Shown: positions 1 to 10,900 of the stretch, piece by piece
How positions within the stretch are numbered: position 1 is the first letter of the stretch
Layout: every line of letters begins with the position of its first letter
NCBI GenBank assembly: GCA_030770545.1
Contig: CM061099.1
Coordinates: 11,346,001 to 11,410,000, forward strand
From: Macropodus opercularis
Lineage: Eukaryota; Chordata; Actinopteri; Anabantiformes; Osphronemidae
Direction: 5' to 3'
DNA: 64,000 nt
Notes under the pieces: generated by a model
Told to the model about the DNA's origin: nothing
Databases searched by the model: none
Seen by the model: only the letters and a program-made list of their open reading frames with translations
Position numbers and translations under genes: made by a program

Positions 1-193
1 ACACATTGGAAACATCTATCAACATGCAAATATCCTGTAAAGTTATTCCCGTTTATATTTGATCAGTAACATTTTGCTTCTCATTTGATGAGTTTTCCTA
101 AACCAGACGAGGGCGCGATGACCAACACCTGCTCGTCAGCTGCCTGCTCCGTGTTTTATCTGGTTTATAGATTTTAGATGATGCTCTTCTTAC

Positions 194-645
194 CATGAGC
201 CAGTTCCACGTTGCTGCTTTCATGGTCTGAGCCAGGTCCTGGGAAAAAGTTACACTGGAACTGGCCAATATCTTCATGTTGAAGTAGTTTGACGACCACT
301 CTGAGCTTTTTATTGGTTGTGTTGTGGTACAGCACAACGTTGTCGTAGTTTTCCCAGTGGTCGTACTGTCTGCTTTGTAGGGTTGTTTGGCGTCTGGGAA
401 TAACTACATCTACAGAGTGATACCGTGTGACGCTTGTGTTAGGGTAACTACAGCTGAACTCAACCCATCCATTAAAACATACCATAAGTACAGTCGAGGC
501 TTCGCTGCCTGTAGATCAGAGAAAACACGTCAGGCGTCAGACTGAGAAACACGTTAGTGAAACAGAGGTTGAGGATGGTTTTACCTGCCATCAGCGAGAA
601 CGAGTCACGATCAAGGACGAACAGGACGAGCAGAAGGAACTTCAT
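194..645 (-). CDS. Ig V-domain cell-surface receptor, 5' exons only (CD300/pIgR-like), partial
   Basis: Two exons are visible. Exon 1 (645-585) starts at an ATG and encodes a hydrophobic signal peptide (MKFLLLVLFVLDRDS...), ending CAG|GTAAAA. Exon 2 (508-194) follows a CTACAG acceptor, joins in phase and ends at GTAAGA. It encodes one V-type immunoglobulin domain of about 105 residues. The two disulphide cysteines are visible in VEFSCSYP and DIGQFQCNF, the latter preceded by the usual hydrophobic strand. Several N-glycosylation sequons (NTS, NTT) are present. This resembles the CD300/CMRF35 and polymeric-Ig-receptor-like families that are expanded in fish, which are leukocyte surface receptors. 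The membrane anchor and any signalling tail would lie left of position 1, so activating or inhibitory type cannot be told. The family assignment is an inference from the domain pattern. Confidence 0.6.
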
Positions 646-1256
646 CGCTTCGTTTGTTCAGATATTTCCTTGTAGATTGTTTATAACCTCCTGTTTTTTT
701 TTCAGCTTCCTCTTGTTGGTTTTAACTTCCTCTTCTCTTCGAGATCATCAGCTCTTCTTAGTAAAATAGCAAAGTAAAATTACGTAAGAGGAAGAGAAGC
801 TCAATGCAAAACCCACACTTGCAGTATTGGTTTTAAGTATTTATGTTTAAGTGGAAACTTAACTGTGTGACGAAGCTGTTTGGCTACTTCTTCTTTGCTG
901 CATGAGATTTTGATAAGGCTGCCTGTCAGTCACATTTGACACCTGAATCATTTTCAACTGGACTCTATCCAAGACGTAGTAAACAAAAAAATCAAATGCT
1001 ATGTAGACAATGAGAAATGAGGAATAATAGTCCAACTTATATGGATTCCTGCACATACAGTAAGGGAGGGAAATTAAATGGCTCCACCTTAATGACCTGT
1101 GGGTGGCAGTAGGTCAGATGGACCCATGTGGGTGGTTAATACCAGATACTTTGCTGCAGACCTACTCAAGTAATAAAGCTCATTAAAATGAGAATCAAAT
1201 ATTTCATCTCCCCCATAAACCAAGATGAAAATACAAAACACTGATCATGTTCTAGG
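646..1256. other. Intergenic: Ig-receptor upstream region and stx16 downstream region
   Basis: No coding exon was found. The part next to the Ig receptor, read on the minus strand, contains purine-rich GAGGAAG-type boxes (complement at about 707-740 and 787-800). These resemble PU.1/ETS sites found in TATA-less myeloid promoters. The rest is AT-rich and unremarkable. Confidence 0.35.
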
Positions 1257-2520
1257 TTTATTTAAAAAAAAACAAGTTGTATCCTCACCTGTTTTGTGCG
1301 GAAAACAAAACGTAAGTATGAGGACAACTAGGAGACAACCATTTAGTTTTTCACAGACAACTTCACATCAACGACAAAGATCATTTAACAGGTGTATAAG
1401 GTAGAGTCGAGTTCAGATATGCAGAATAAAGCTCTTCATTACAGCTTTACAAAATACAAGAACCTGTAAATCTCCAACACAGCCAAGTAAAATAAAACAC
1501 GTCCATTATGAAAAAACAAGGCTGTCTTCATACATCTGTGCTGGACTACGCCACAGTTTCCTCAGAGCAGAGGAAATTAACTGTTAGGTTTGGACTTTAA
1601 ATACATTGTAATAATATATAGTCATCCTGCATGAAACAGAAAGCTTAAGCCTCTAGATTACTTGGAGTTATTAAAAAATAAATAATTTTCTTCACCATAC
1701 AGATGACAGTAGTATTACATCCATCACACAAGCTTCTTGGCCGTCAGGCTTCAATGTGCAAACTGCAAAAAGTAGCACTTTATGCAAGGACCATGGAAAA
1801 CAAAGAGCATCGAGTGTTTTAAAATGAGCACAAAAAAAGTGCAGGAGGTGTGAAACAGTAGGTAACATTTCAAATGATGAGTCCTGGCTGCTACCCTCCT
1901 TAGACCAACCTTGGATTAACAAGGACCTCAGTATTATTATTATTAATAATGGTGAACGGTGGTCCAGAAACCAAAGGAATCAGTTTGAATGACACAATTA
2001 CTAATAGTAATACTGTACTAGCAGAAAACATTCCATTTTAGTCTTAGGGTAAATACAGAGCCAGGACGTCAACACATTACTATGAGCTACTGCACATTTC
2101 TCTTTCATATTTTCCACAAACAACCATTCACCACTTTTGCACTGACAGACAGAAATCATTAAACAGAAAGATCACAATTCGTGTTCAGGTTCAAGCAGAG
2201 ATTCCTCTGCTTTAGCAACTTAACACAGATAGTCCATGTTTTCACACCACCAAGTGATCTTTTCTGGTTAAGACTCACATGTCAATGTGGTTTTGTCGCC
2301 GTCTTAGTGATTTAGGTGCGAGTCACTTGATAAAATAGCCACAGTTCAAACAGACTGATTGTTTCTTTCTTTAAAATATCACCCACACAACCTCTGAACA
2401 CAGGCCTGTGGAGAGGCGTGGAACTCTTTTGGATGTTTTCCAGTAGGTACAGAACTGAGACCAAGTCCACACAAACGCACAACAAATACCCAAACAGAAA
2501 ACCAAAGCCAGAGGAATGCA
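1257..2520 (-). other. stx16: Probable stx16 3' UTR
   Basis: This AT-rich sequence follows the stx16 stop codon and has no coding exon. A minus-strand AATAAA (plus-strand TTTATT at 1257-1262) is a plausible polyadenylation signal and would give a 3' UTR of about 1.3 kb. The exact end is not certain. Confidence 0.4.
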
Positions 2521-5500
2521 TTACTTAAACTTTGTTCCAAAAAGAATAATTATTAGAACAATAACTATGACAGATAGAATCAAAATGACCAACATCTTTC
2601 TGTTTTTCTTCTGATACTGTTCCGCCTGCAAAGAAACAAGAACAAAGTCAAATTCTGTACACAAACTGATGACATTACCTAAGAAAGGACTACAAGTATA
2701 CAACGTGTTTGTAGACACGGTTATAAAACCATATGATACCAATAAAACATGTGGGATTAAAGCCATCCCAGCTATGACACCAGGCTTAAAGATTTGTTGG
2801 AGGCATGAAACCTTAACTGGTCAAAACATTCTACAGCCGAACTGAACAAACTGTAAGACAACACGTACTTATTGTAGCATATTACGTTTACCTTTTGTAA
2901 CTGTTTCAGTCCATCTTCAGTTTTCACACAGGCCTGCTCCACGTTGAAGTCAATTCTGTCAAGTACGGTGCCCTAGAAGAAAAAACGGGAGATGTTGTTA
3001 CTGGAGGATGTCGTCAATGACTTATTTGCAGACAAATAAATTTGTGTTTTAGCAGTTTTTATTTCTATGTTTGATTAGTTTTAGTTTAGCCCTTCGGTTA
3101 CATTAATAATTCATATGTCTACTGTGTTGGTAACAAAAGCTAACTTCACCACCTGGCTAGGAGCTAAATTCATGCTGGATGCTTTGCATGTTAGAAGTCA
3201 TTTGGGCATCTATCAACTGCACATTTGTGTCTGTGCACTACTATTATCTTTGATACGTAATCCTGTGTGTCATGGCTGCTTCGAATACCTGTTCCACCAC
3301 CATTCCAGCCAGGTCCCGGAAGATCTCATTGAGATCTGAGATGGACTGCACGATCTGTCGGATCTCCCGCTCCCGCTCTTCTACCATAACAGTGTTCTGC
3401 TCCACCAGCATCAGCTGGTCATCTGTGAAGCCCTGAAAAATACAAATTTAACAAAACTGGGGTTTTAACAGACACATTCATTAGCCCAAGAGCACCAGCA
3501 CATGTGGCTCCAGTCAGACCAATTCCAGACGGTTCATTTATTTTATATTTGTGTTGCATTTAACAGCGCTTTTCTAATATTGTAAAGTTGTTCACTGTGT
3601 TAAATGTGTGATGTTAATTTATTTTAAACTAGTAATTTCCTAATAATTGGCTTCCTGTTCAGCAGCTAGTTTTTATCTTGTAATAGGTGAAAGAACTAAA
3701 ACTCAACACAGTTATTATTATTGAAACTTTCATCACTAGATCTTCTTATACATCTTCTTCTACTTACTTTGTCATAAAGAGCTAAATCCTCATCCTCTTC
3801 CATTAAAGGTCCAGAGTCAAAAAAGTGCTTTGATCTTTCCTCACGATTCTTCATACCTGACAGATGACATTAAAACATAAAAATGATCTGATGTGAGATG
3901 AAATCACGAGCATTGTGGACTGTTAACTTATTAGGCCTGGCTTTCCTGTAGTTCTCACGTTTTAGGTAGCTGGACTGTGTGTGTCTGAAGTTAATGGACA
4001 ACTCCTGCAGGCTCTGCGCCAGAGACGAAACCACGTTCCTCAGTAGTCTTTCCTCCTGCTCGGTGCAGTGGCCATACCGACACTGCAAACCTGTCACAGA
4101 TCTCTGGCATCGATGGAACATCTGCAGTGAACATAAAATATGTATAAGTAGAAAGAAACTAGAGGTTTGATTTTGTTTGAAGTCCTTTAAAATGCTATGC
4201 AAATATTAAAAAAACAGGACCAGTAGTACAGTATGCTGTTACTGTTACTCTGTGCTTGAGTAAAAACCAAGTTCCATCAGGTTGTGTGAATTTAAAATCT
4301 AAAAATCTACCTGTGTGATCTCCTGAGTCGTGATCTCTATGGCATGCTCTTCTTCACTACTGTCATCCAGTGTGGGACGGTTCATATGCTTATCATGAAG
4401 TGAGGCCAGGTCCTTCATCTTCTGCCGAACCCGTGTGATTTCATACTGGATCTAAAAAGCAACGAGTCGTACTTGGAGGCCGTGTGCAGACTTTCTTTTG
4501 AACATTAGCTTTTCTGTATTTATTCCCCAGCATTTTTTTTAAAACTAATGTAAAGGTGGACACAGATCCATCTGCAGAAATTTGTTTTACCTCATCAACC
4601 CCTTCTATCCATTTGGGAGGCAGTTTTTTCGTGACCCCTATGGCAGCTTCAGGATCCAAACTGATGCCTGACACCAGAGCCATTCGATCATCGGCCAACT
4701 TAAAAACAGAGACAAATATTTAAAAATAAAACATTTTATACAATTGGCTCAACACAATGATGATGACAAATCTACCACAAGAGGAATCAACAATACCTCA
4801 TCAAGCTCCTAAAGTGATTGGCAGAGAGCAGAATGGCCCCATCCAACAGAGAACAAGGTAAAAGGGAGAAAGACAGAAGTATTGAGCCCGTAAATAGCAA
4901 GAAAGTCTTTTTGCATTCACTTCCACAAACAATTCAATTACTTTGAGACAAGTGTAAAAACGACAGATTTATAATGTCGAAGCCCAATGTGTCTATATAA
5001 TTCAAAAACAATGTGAATGCAAAATGAAATCAAACTAGAAACTAAATAATTCCACTTAAAAACAAACCATCAAATGAAAGAAACAGTGAGAATAAAGAAA
5101 AAGGCTGAAATTATTAGGCTTCCATATCAGCTGAGTTTATGCAAAAGGAAAAAAAAAACAATACTTGATACTTAAGTTTGATATGAAGTTGCAAATTCCT
5201 ACACAGTAGAATATTCTACTATTGTTAAAGAAAGTGGTTTTAATTGTGTTATTACACCTTTTAAACCATGGAAATGTACAAACAAGTTAAATATAAGTGG
5301 AATAGTGAAGGACAACAAAACAACTTGGAACAAGAAAACATAGATTTATCATTATAGTTTCAGCTTTGTTACGTTGCCTGTCTGCTCTAGACAGAGAATG
5401 TCTAGAAACTGATATACTGATGACTGCATGTTCAACCACTGAGTGTGAGCAGTTAACTGGCTAAAATGTTTACGGCTCGTTGCGAAAGGTTACACAGACC

Positions 5501-6345
5501 CTACACCTGCTTAATGTGCCCTGCAGCTGAAGGGTGAGCACGTTGGAGGCTGGGAAGAAGGTAGCTATCGGTGCAAGTCAACAAGCGAATGTTTGAATGC
5601 CTTGGTGGTCAGAGGTCAGCATGGGTGGCAACCACGCAGCCTCATATGCATTAAACTGCGATGCACTGTGTCCCGCCGTGGTCAGCATTAAATATTTCAC
5701 ACGCTGGCCACCACTGTCCTACACAACATTACAGCACAGTAATGTTGTGTAGGACAGAAGTCATGCGATAGATCAGACAAAACGAAAGGCAATTTTCTGA
5801 CAATGACAAGTAACATAAATATCTCAAAATATTGTATCCACACGACCCCTGTCACTACAGGACAGTCAAACACATCACACCCACTAACCTACACTACATC
5901 AAAATATTACGTAGACCACTTTTACTAGTGAACAGCACTATGGTATATTACTAAAACAATACTTAACCTATTGCTTACGGTAAAAAAAAAACGTGGAACG
6001 TTTTATTATGTTTATTATTAATGTAGAGGGAATAAAATACGGGCTTGAACTTAGCTTCACATTCCCATCACATCAGTCAATCAACCCTGGGGTCGAATGA
6101 CGCTGCAGGAATCCTCCTGATTAATATTTAGCAGCTACTCGTGTCTAGCTAACAGGTCTCCGTGACTGGCTACATGCAAACACACACAGTAAGATGTCAA
6201 AACGATGCAGACCACTCACCGCAGCATTGCTACGTGTACTCAGACGGGGGTCGTATGTACTCACTTGCTCAGCCAATATCTGCCGGTTTTGGATTGCATT
6301 GTTCCGCATTAACAAGAAGGCATCGGTCAGACGCCTAGTGGCCAT
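2521..6345 (-). CDS. stx16: Syntaxin-16, t-SNARE of the trans-Golgi network
   Basis: Nine coding exons: 6345-6220, 4808-4797 (12 nt), 4698-4591, 4451-4311, 4121-3959, 3856-3768, 3432-3289, 2972-2892 and 2625-2521, together 322 residues (human about 325). The start MATRRLTDAFLLMRNN matches vertebrate STX16. The middle exons encode the Habc bundle. The SNARE helix is in the 3432-3289 and 2972-2892 exons (EREREIRQIVQSISDLNEIF). The last exon gives a C-terminal membrane anchor (KKNRKMLVILILSVIVIVLI) and a short luminal end. STX16 pairs with VTI1A, STX6 and VAMP4 for endosome-to-TGN fusion. The gene is head-to-head with dgka, about 1.6 kb between start codons. The 12-nt microexon encodes ELDE and is probably alternatively included. 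Confidence 0.95.
5714..5757. repeat. Perfect 19-bp inverted repeat in stx16 intron 1
   Basis: The arms at 5714-5732 and 5739-5757 are exact reverse complements separated by six bases (AGCACA). The sequence lies in the 1.4-kb first intron of stx16. It could be a MITE remnant, a recent palindromic duplication or a hairpin RNA. No terminal target-site duplication was identified. Confidence 0.8.
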
Positions 6346-7972
6346 GGCTGTCTGGCTTTAAATCTAAGTTTAGTGTATATCAGGCGATGCTTTATCAAAC
6401 GATGCTCACTGTCGCTGAGCCGCTAACACGCTTAGCTAGCTCCAGGTTTGCCTGCAACAAATGACGAACACTCGCGACGCCGCGACTAGAAAAGGACATC
6501 AAGCGACTCTAATCATACCTCTCTGCTAAGCATCTATAGTACTTAAGTTCAAATCGAGAGACATAATCGCGAATTTACTCTAAAATGTTGGATATGTTGC
6601 CAGATTGGCAGCGTTATTCCGCATTTAACGAGCTACGGAAGTAAAATATAAACGTAAACGGTTTCTTCTTCTTCTTCTACGGAACTTCGTCACCTCTCAC
6701 TCGTAGTAGCGGCGCATTACTGCCACCCTCGGTTTTCTTTTGTAACACAGGCTGGCGTTCATTCATTTAGAAATACCTCACTACGAAGGCCTGTGTTAGA
6801 GGATATAAAGATTGTTTGTGCCGAACGTGTTTGTTTAGTTTGCTCCATTTTCACGGGCCTCTGGGTTAGAGATGTCACAGTTACATGTTTTGGTAAACTA
6901 ACAGAACGAGTCATTGTTTTGATAATTATAAACAAGTCCGGGTTGTGCTTTTCTAAGAAACACTAGACATACAGCTTATAAGTAATGTAAGATAGAAATG
7001 TGGCATTTTAACGTGTGTAAAGTGTTTGATTATTAATTTTTATTGTCTATTTATCGATTATTATTGAACAGGTTGTTTCAGGTGTTTTGTCCCACGCTCT
7101 CATCTAAAGCAAATGACCAGCAGGATTGTTTCCGCCACAGTATTCATTCAAACAAACATCTGCTCATTGAGTCAGACCAGAGCCTGAACCTCATTCAGAC
7201 TTTTTGGCTTAACGCCTCAGTGTTTGGAAAAAGGCGACCAGCGCGCGTAACCGTGCGTCCTGCGCTTGTGTGCGTGCGTGGACGCGCGAGGCGGCGCCAC
7301 TAACTGTAATTATGAGGCTGAAAGCTCCTCCTCCGTCCAGGCTTAATCCCTCATATCCGCTAATGCCGCGGCAGACATTTACCCACATGAACCGGCAGCA
7401 GTCAGTCAACATATGAAAGCACCGGGACGCTTTTTAGTGGAGCCCTGACGTCAGAGGAGAGAGACACGGTAAGGGGCGACTGGACACCTGTTACAGAGCA
7501 GAATGAATCAAAGTGGTGTCTGTCAGTCATCTGGCTTCATGTTATAATCCGGTTTGATGGACTCCACTTCTAATCTTGATGTTTGCTTTCTGCGGGATTA
7601 ACCAGACTATGAATTGCACTGCACGTCGGGTGGATAGGAAACTATAGAGAAGCTGGTGAGAGGTCATTGTTTTCTCTTGTGCTTTTATTCTGTGGGCAGC
7701 TCCTCATCTTATGTCATGTCATAACCTCCAAGATCTAAAGGTTCGATCCAACACCTGCATTGCATTTGCTGCTTTTAACAGAGGAATCTAAAGACTTTCA
7801 GCTTGTGTGAGGGAGCAGGTGTAAGAATGAAGGCAAACCAGTTCATGTGCGTCACTGTATGTTTTCACAGCTTTTAGAGTAAAGCTTCACTGGTTCCTGC
7901 GCTGCCTCATGGTTTGTGTATCCTCTGTCCTGTCCTGTCATTTAGCTCTTTGCTGATTCAGCTCTTTCAGAT
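6346..7972. other. Head-to-head stx16/dgka upstream region with probable dgka 5' non-coding exon
   Basis: No protein-coding exon was found. Near stx16 there is an ETS-type ACGGAAGT (6635-6642). Around 7200-7440 the DNA becomes GC-rich with CpGs. A splice-donor-like ACACG|GTAAGGG near 7470 suggests a dgka 5' UTR exon, because the first dgka coding exon (from 7971) follows an acceptor (CTCTTTCAG) and begins only two bases before the ATG. The exact transcription starts cannot be read from the sequence. Confidence 0.45.
6711..6728 (-). promoter_or_regulatory. Promoter-associated motif copy 1 (GGTGGCAGTAATGCGCC type), stx16 side
   Basis: Read on the minus strand (the stx16 sense) the sequence contains GGTGGCAGTAATGCGCC. 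It is followed about 35 bases later by a GAAGAAGAAG run (plus-strand complement at 6664-6678). It lies about 370 bases upstream of the stx16 start codon. The same arrangement recurs upstream of dnajc14 and, without a clear GAAGAAG tail, sys1. Function unknown. Confidence 0.5.
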
Positions 7973-10900
7973 ATGGCCTCCTCTGATGAAACAGAAGCGT
8001 CCCTCACTCCTGTGGATTTCATTCAGCTACAGCAGTACATGGACTGTAAGTTCTTCCTTCTGTTTACAGTACTGACTTGTTTTAACCGCATATAGTACAG
8101 AAAGTTGTGTTTTTGTGACTTATCGCCATGTAGCAGGGAGACAGCACCATGTTAATCAAAGGGAACTCATGCGTTTAGCGACAGCTATAGCGTGACTCAG
8201 TGTAGCTTCTGACACTTTTAGCATGTCTCTACATGTTTGCAAGCTGGCTGACAGTGAAGCTTTGTAAAAGTTTTTTTTTCAAATTGCTTCCCTTCACCTT
8301 TGCAAATCAGCTGCCAGTGCAGAGGTTGATATGTCTTTGAACGAAGGTTAACTTTGTTTACTTTTCACAAAGAAGAATCCAGCTGTGGCTCTTCAGATGA
8401 CCTTTAGGCTGCTGTAGGGTAGTTCAGCTCACAGGGAGACTTTCACAAGCTGTGATGGTGGGTCGCACACAGCTCCAGCAAAGCTTTGTTTGGCCAGAGG
8501 AGCCATTGAATGTATCAGTGAAGCCCCAGAATCTAATCTAGTTTGATGTGCGCATAATGTGGCGCCTTTACGTTTTTAAATGCAGATGCCTGAGTTGTTA
8601 TTCTGCATTTTTATATGTGTGTAATAATAAGATTTACAGCACTGATAATTTAGGAGAATATAACAGATTTTATATTTGGAGAAAAGATCATGGTACATAC
8701 AGACTGAATTGAATGTTTCTTTCCTAATCACTAATTTACTGTGTAATGTTACTACAATCTGTCCTTTGGCAGATCTGTATTACGCAGGTGATGAAACAGC
8801 TGTGGTCACTGAGTACATCACTTAATAATCGCCAGAAGAGGATATTTCATACATCAGTCACTATTCACATAATTCCCCATCAACACACTCGGAGAACACT
8901 CTATACTGTTCTCTGGTGAGTCATTCAGCATCTACAGCAACAGCACAAACAACATGAAGTGTGTGCTCCTGCAGCAGGTTTGGAGCTGACGCTGAATTTG
9001 ATAGACGCGTTTACAGGAAACAAAAAGCGGTGCAGGATAAAAATATGCTACCGTCCACTCAGAGGCTTTGAAAGGAATGAAATTGGTGTGTGTGCTTTTA
9101 GTGTTGGAGTGGAAAGTATTTGCACCGTTGGATAATGGAGGACTGGATAATTACACCTGCTCCTCTCTGGACCTGAGACAAACTCTGCCCTGACAGAGCC
9201 CAACCCAGACACACAATACTGTACCTTCATGTCTGCAATTAGTGATGATCGCTGTAAGTGTAATTAATGCTGAGCAGATGTGGGGCCAAAGGTGGATTAT
9301 TCACTAAGCTCCTCTGTTTCACAACTTCAATTCTGGTTTTAGAGAGAATGTCCTTTCCCTTATTTTTGTTCATTCATTAACTTTTTGACCCAATCTTTTC
9401 CAGACAGCACTTTGAGGGTGAAGGATGTGATTAAGGAGTTTCAGCCTCGAGGTCGTCTGGCCCAGCACACCATCGGAGAGGTCAGTCAACAGCATCTAAG
9501 GCCTATGATGCCATTTTATTGAACTAGTTGATTATTTTCAAATCTATATGCTGCCCCAGTAATGATAAAAGTCACTAAAGGCAAGCTACAGGGTTTTTCA
9601 AAATAAAACTTCCCCGGGGGGCTTTTTATCAGGAGATAGTGGTCCACCTAAGAAGCACAAGGTGGGTGACACTGGACCCAAGTTGATCTTTGTGTGTGTA
9701 CATTAAGTTCATTTGAAAGGTGTTTTCACATTCGGTTTATAGTTTACACCCTTCAAAATAAAAGGCCCCTCCACTCATGCTGTTTATTTACTTTTCTTTA
9801 GTGCGTGGATGCGTCAGGTTTTTGTCTATTTCTCAAGACCTACCTAGAAGTGGACAACTTCCCTACGGATTTCTGCCAACGCCTCTTTTGCTATTTTCAA
9901 CAAGTAGAGCCAGAGGGAAGCACAAAGACAAAGAGCTCTCTGCCTAAAGGAGGTAAACCAGTGAACGTGTCTGAGCAGGATCTGAGATGCTCAGATTATG
10001 ATTATTCTGTGGCGCTGCATCACAGGAATGCTGTGGGTGTAGCTGAAGGTCACTTCATCTTTTCCAGTAACCTGACTATGTTTACATATTTGCTTTTCCT
10101 GTAGCACTATGGTTCCATCAGCACATACTGTTTTAGGCCTCAGTGGGTGTCTTTATAATATACCGTGTGCTTATTTTCAGGCGGAGTCTTTCTCCGTGAC
10201 GTGTCCTGTTACTTTTCTGTGCTGGAGGAGGGGCAGCCACAGGAGAAGCTTGAATGTTAGTGTCATCATTCTGTATCTTTTGCCTTTAATAGTGGGCTAA
10301 AGGTGAAATTCAAAACAGCACTGATTGTCTTGTGTTGTGTTTCTAGTTACCTTTAAACTGTATGACAAAGATGGCAACGGGCTCCTGGACAGTTCTGTAA
10401 GTCACTGATACGTTTCTGTAATTTGTCCACTGAAATGAATAAAACTAAAAACTCAAGCAACAAACAATTTACCTAAAACCCTGCTGATAATTCAATTATT
10501 ACAATTATATTTCCAGCTTGACTATGACAGTAAAGTAAAATATTTCCTGATTAATTTATCAGTAGTAGTATTATAAAATATACAATAATATAACAAGGTT
10601 ACTAGTATATCCACACATATCACATACTTTTACTTCCCTTACGTCAGGTACTGTACTTGAATACATGAATAAAATCAGTGCCTTAAATAGGCTGGTAATC
10701 AGTATTATGTTATATATATAAAAAAAAATACTACTTTCATGCTCCCTTTGTCTGCAAATTAAAATGAGTGTGTATTTTAAACAGTTAATTGATTATGTAC
10801 ACAATCTTAAGTTTATCTTGCTCTGAACTGATATAATCCCAGAACTGATGTTTTTGTTATTATTGTTCACAATTACTGTTACAATTACTAAAAAAGAAAA

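Noticed and set aside
1081..1125. GGGTGGCAGTAGG, part of the promoter motif
   Set aside because: Only the first half matches, the TGCGCC half and GAAGAAG tail are absent, and it is not near a start site.
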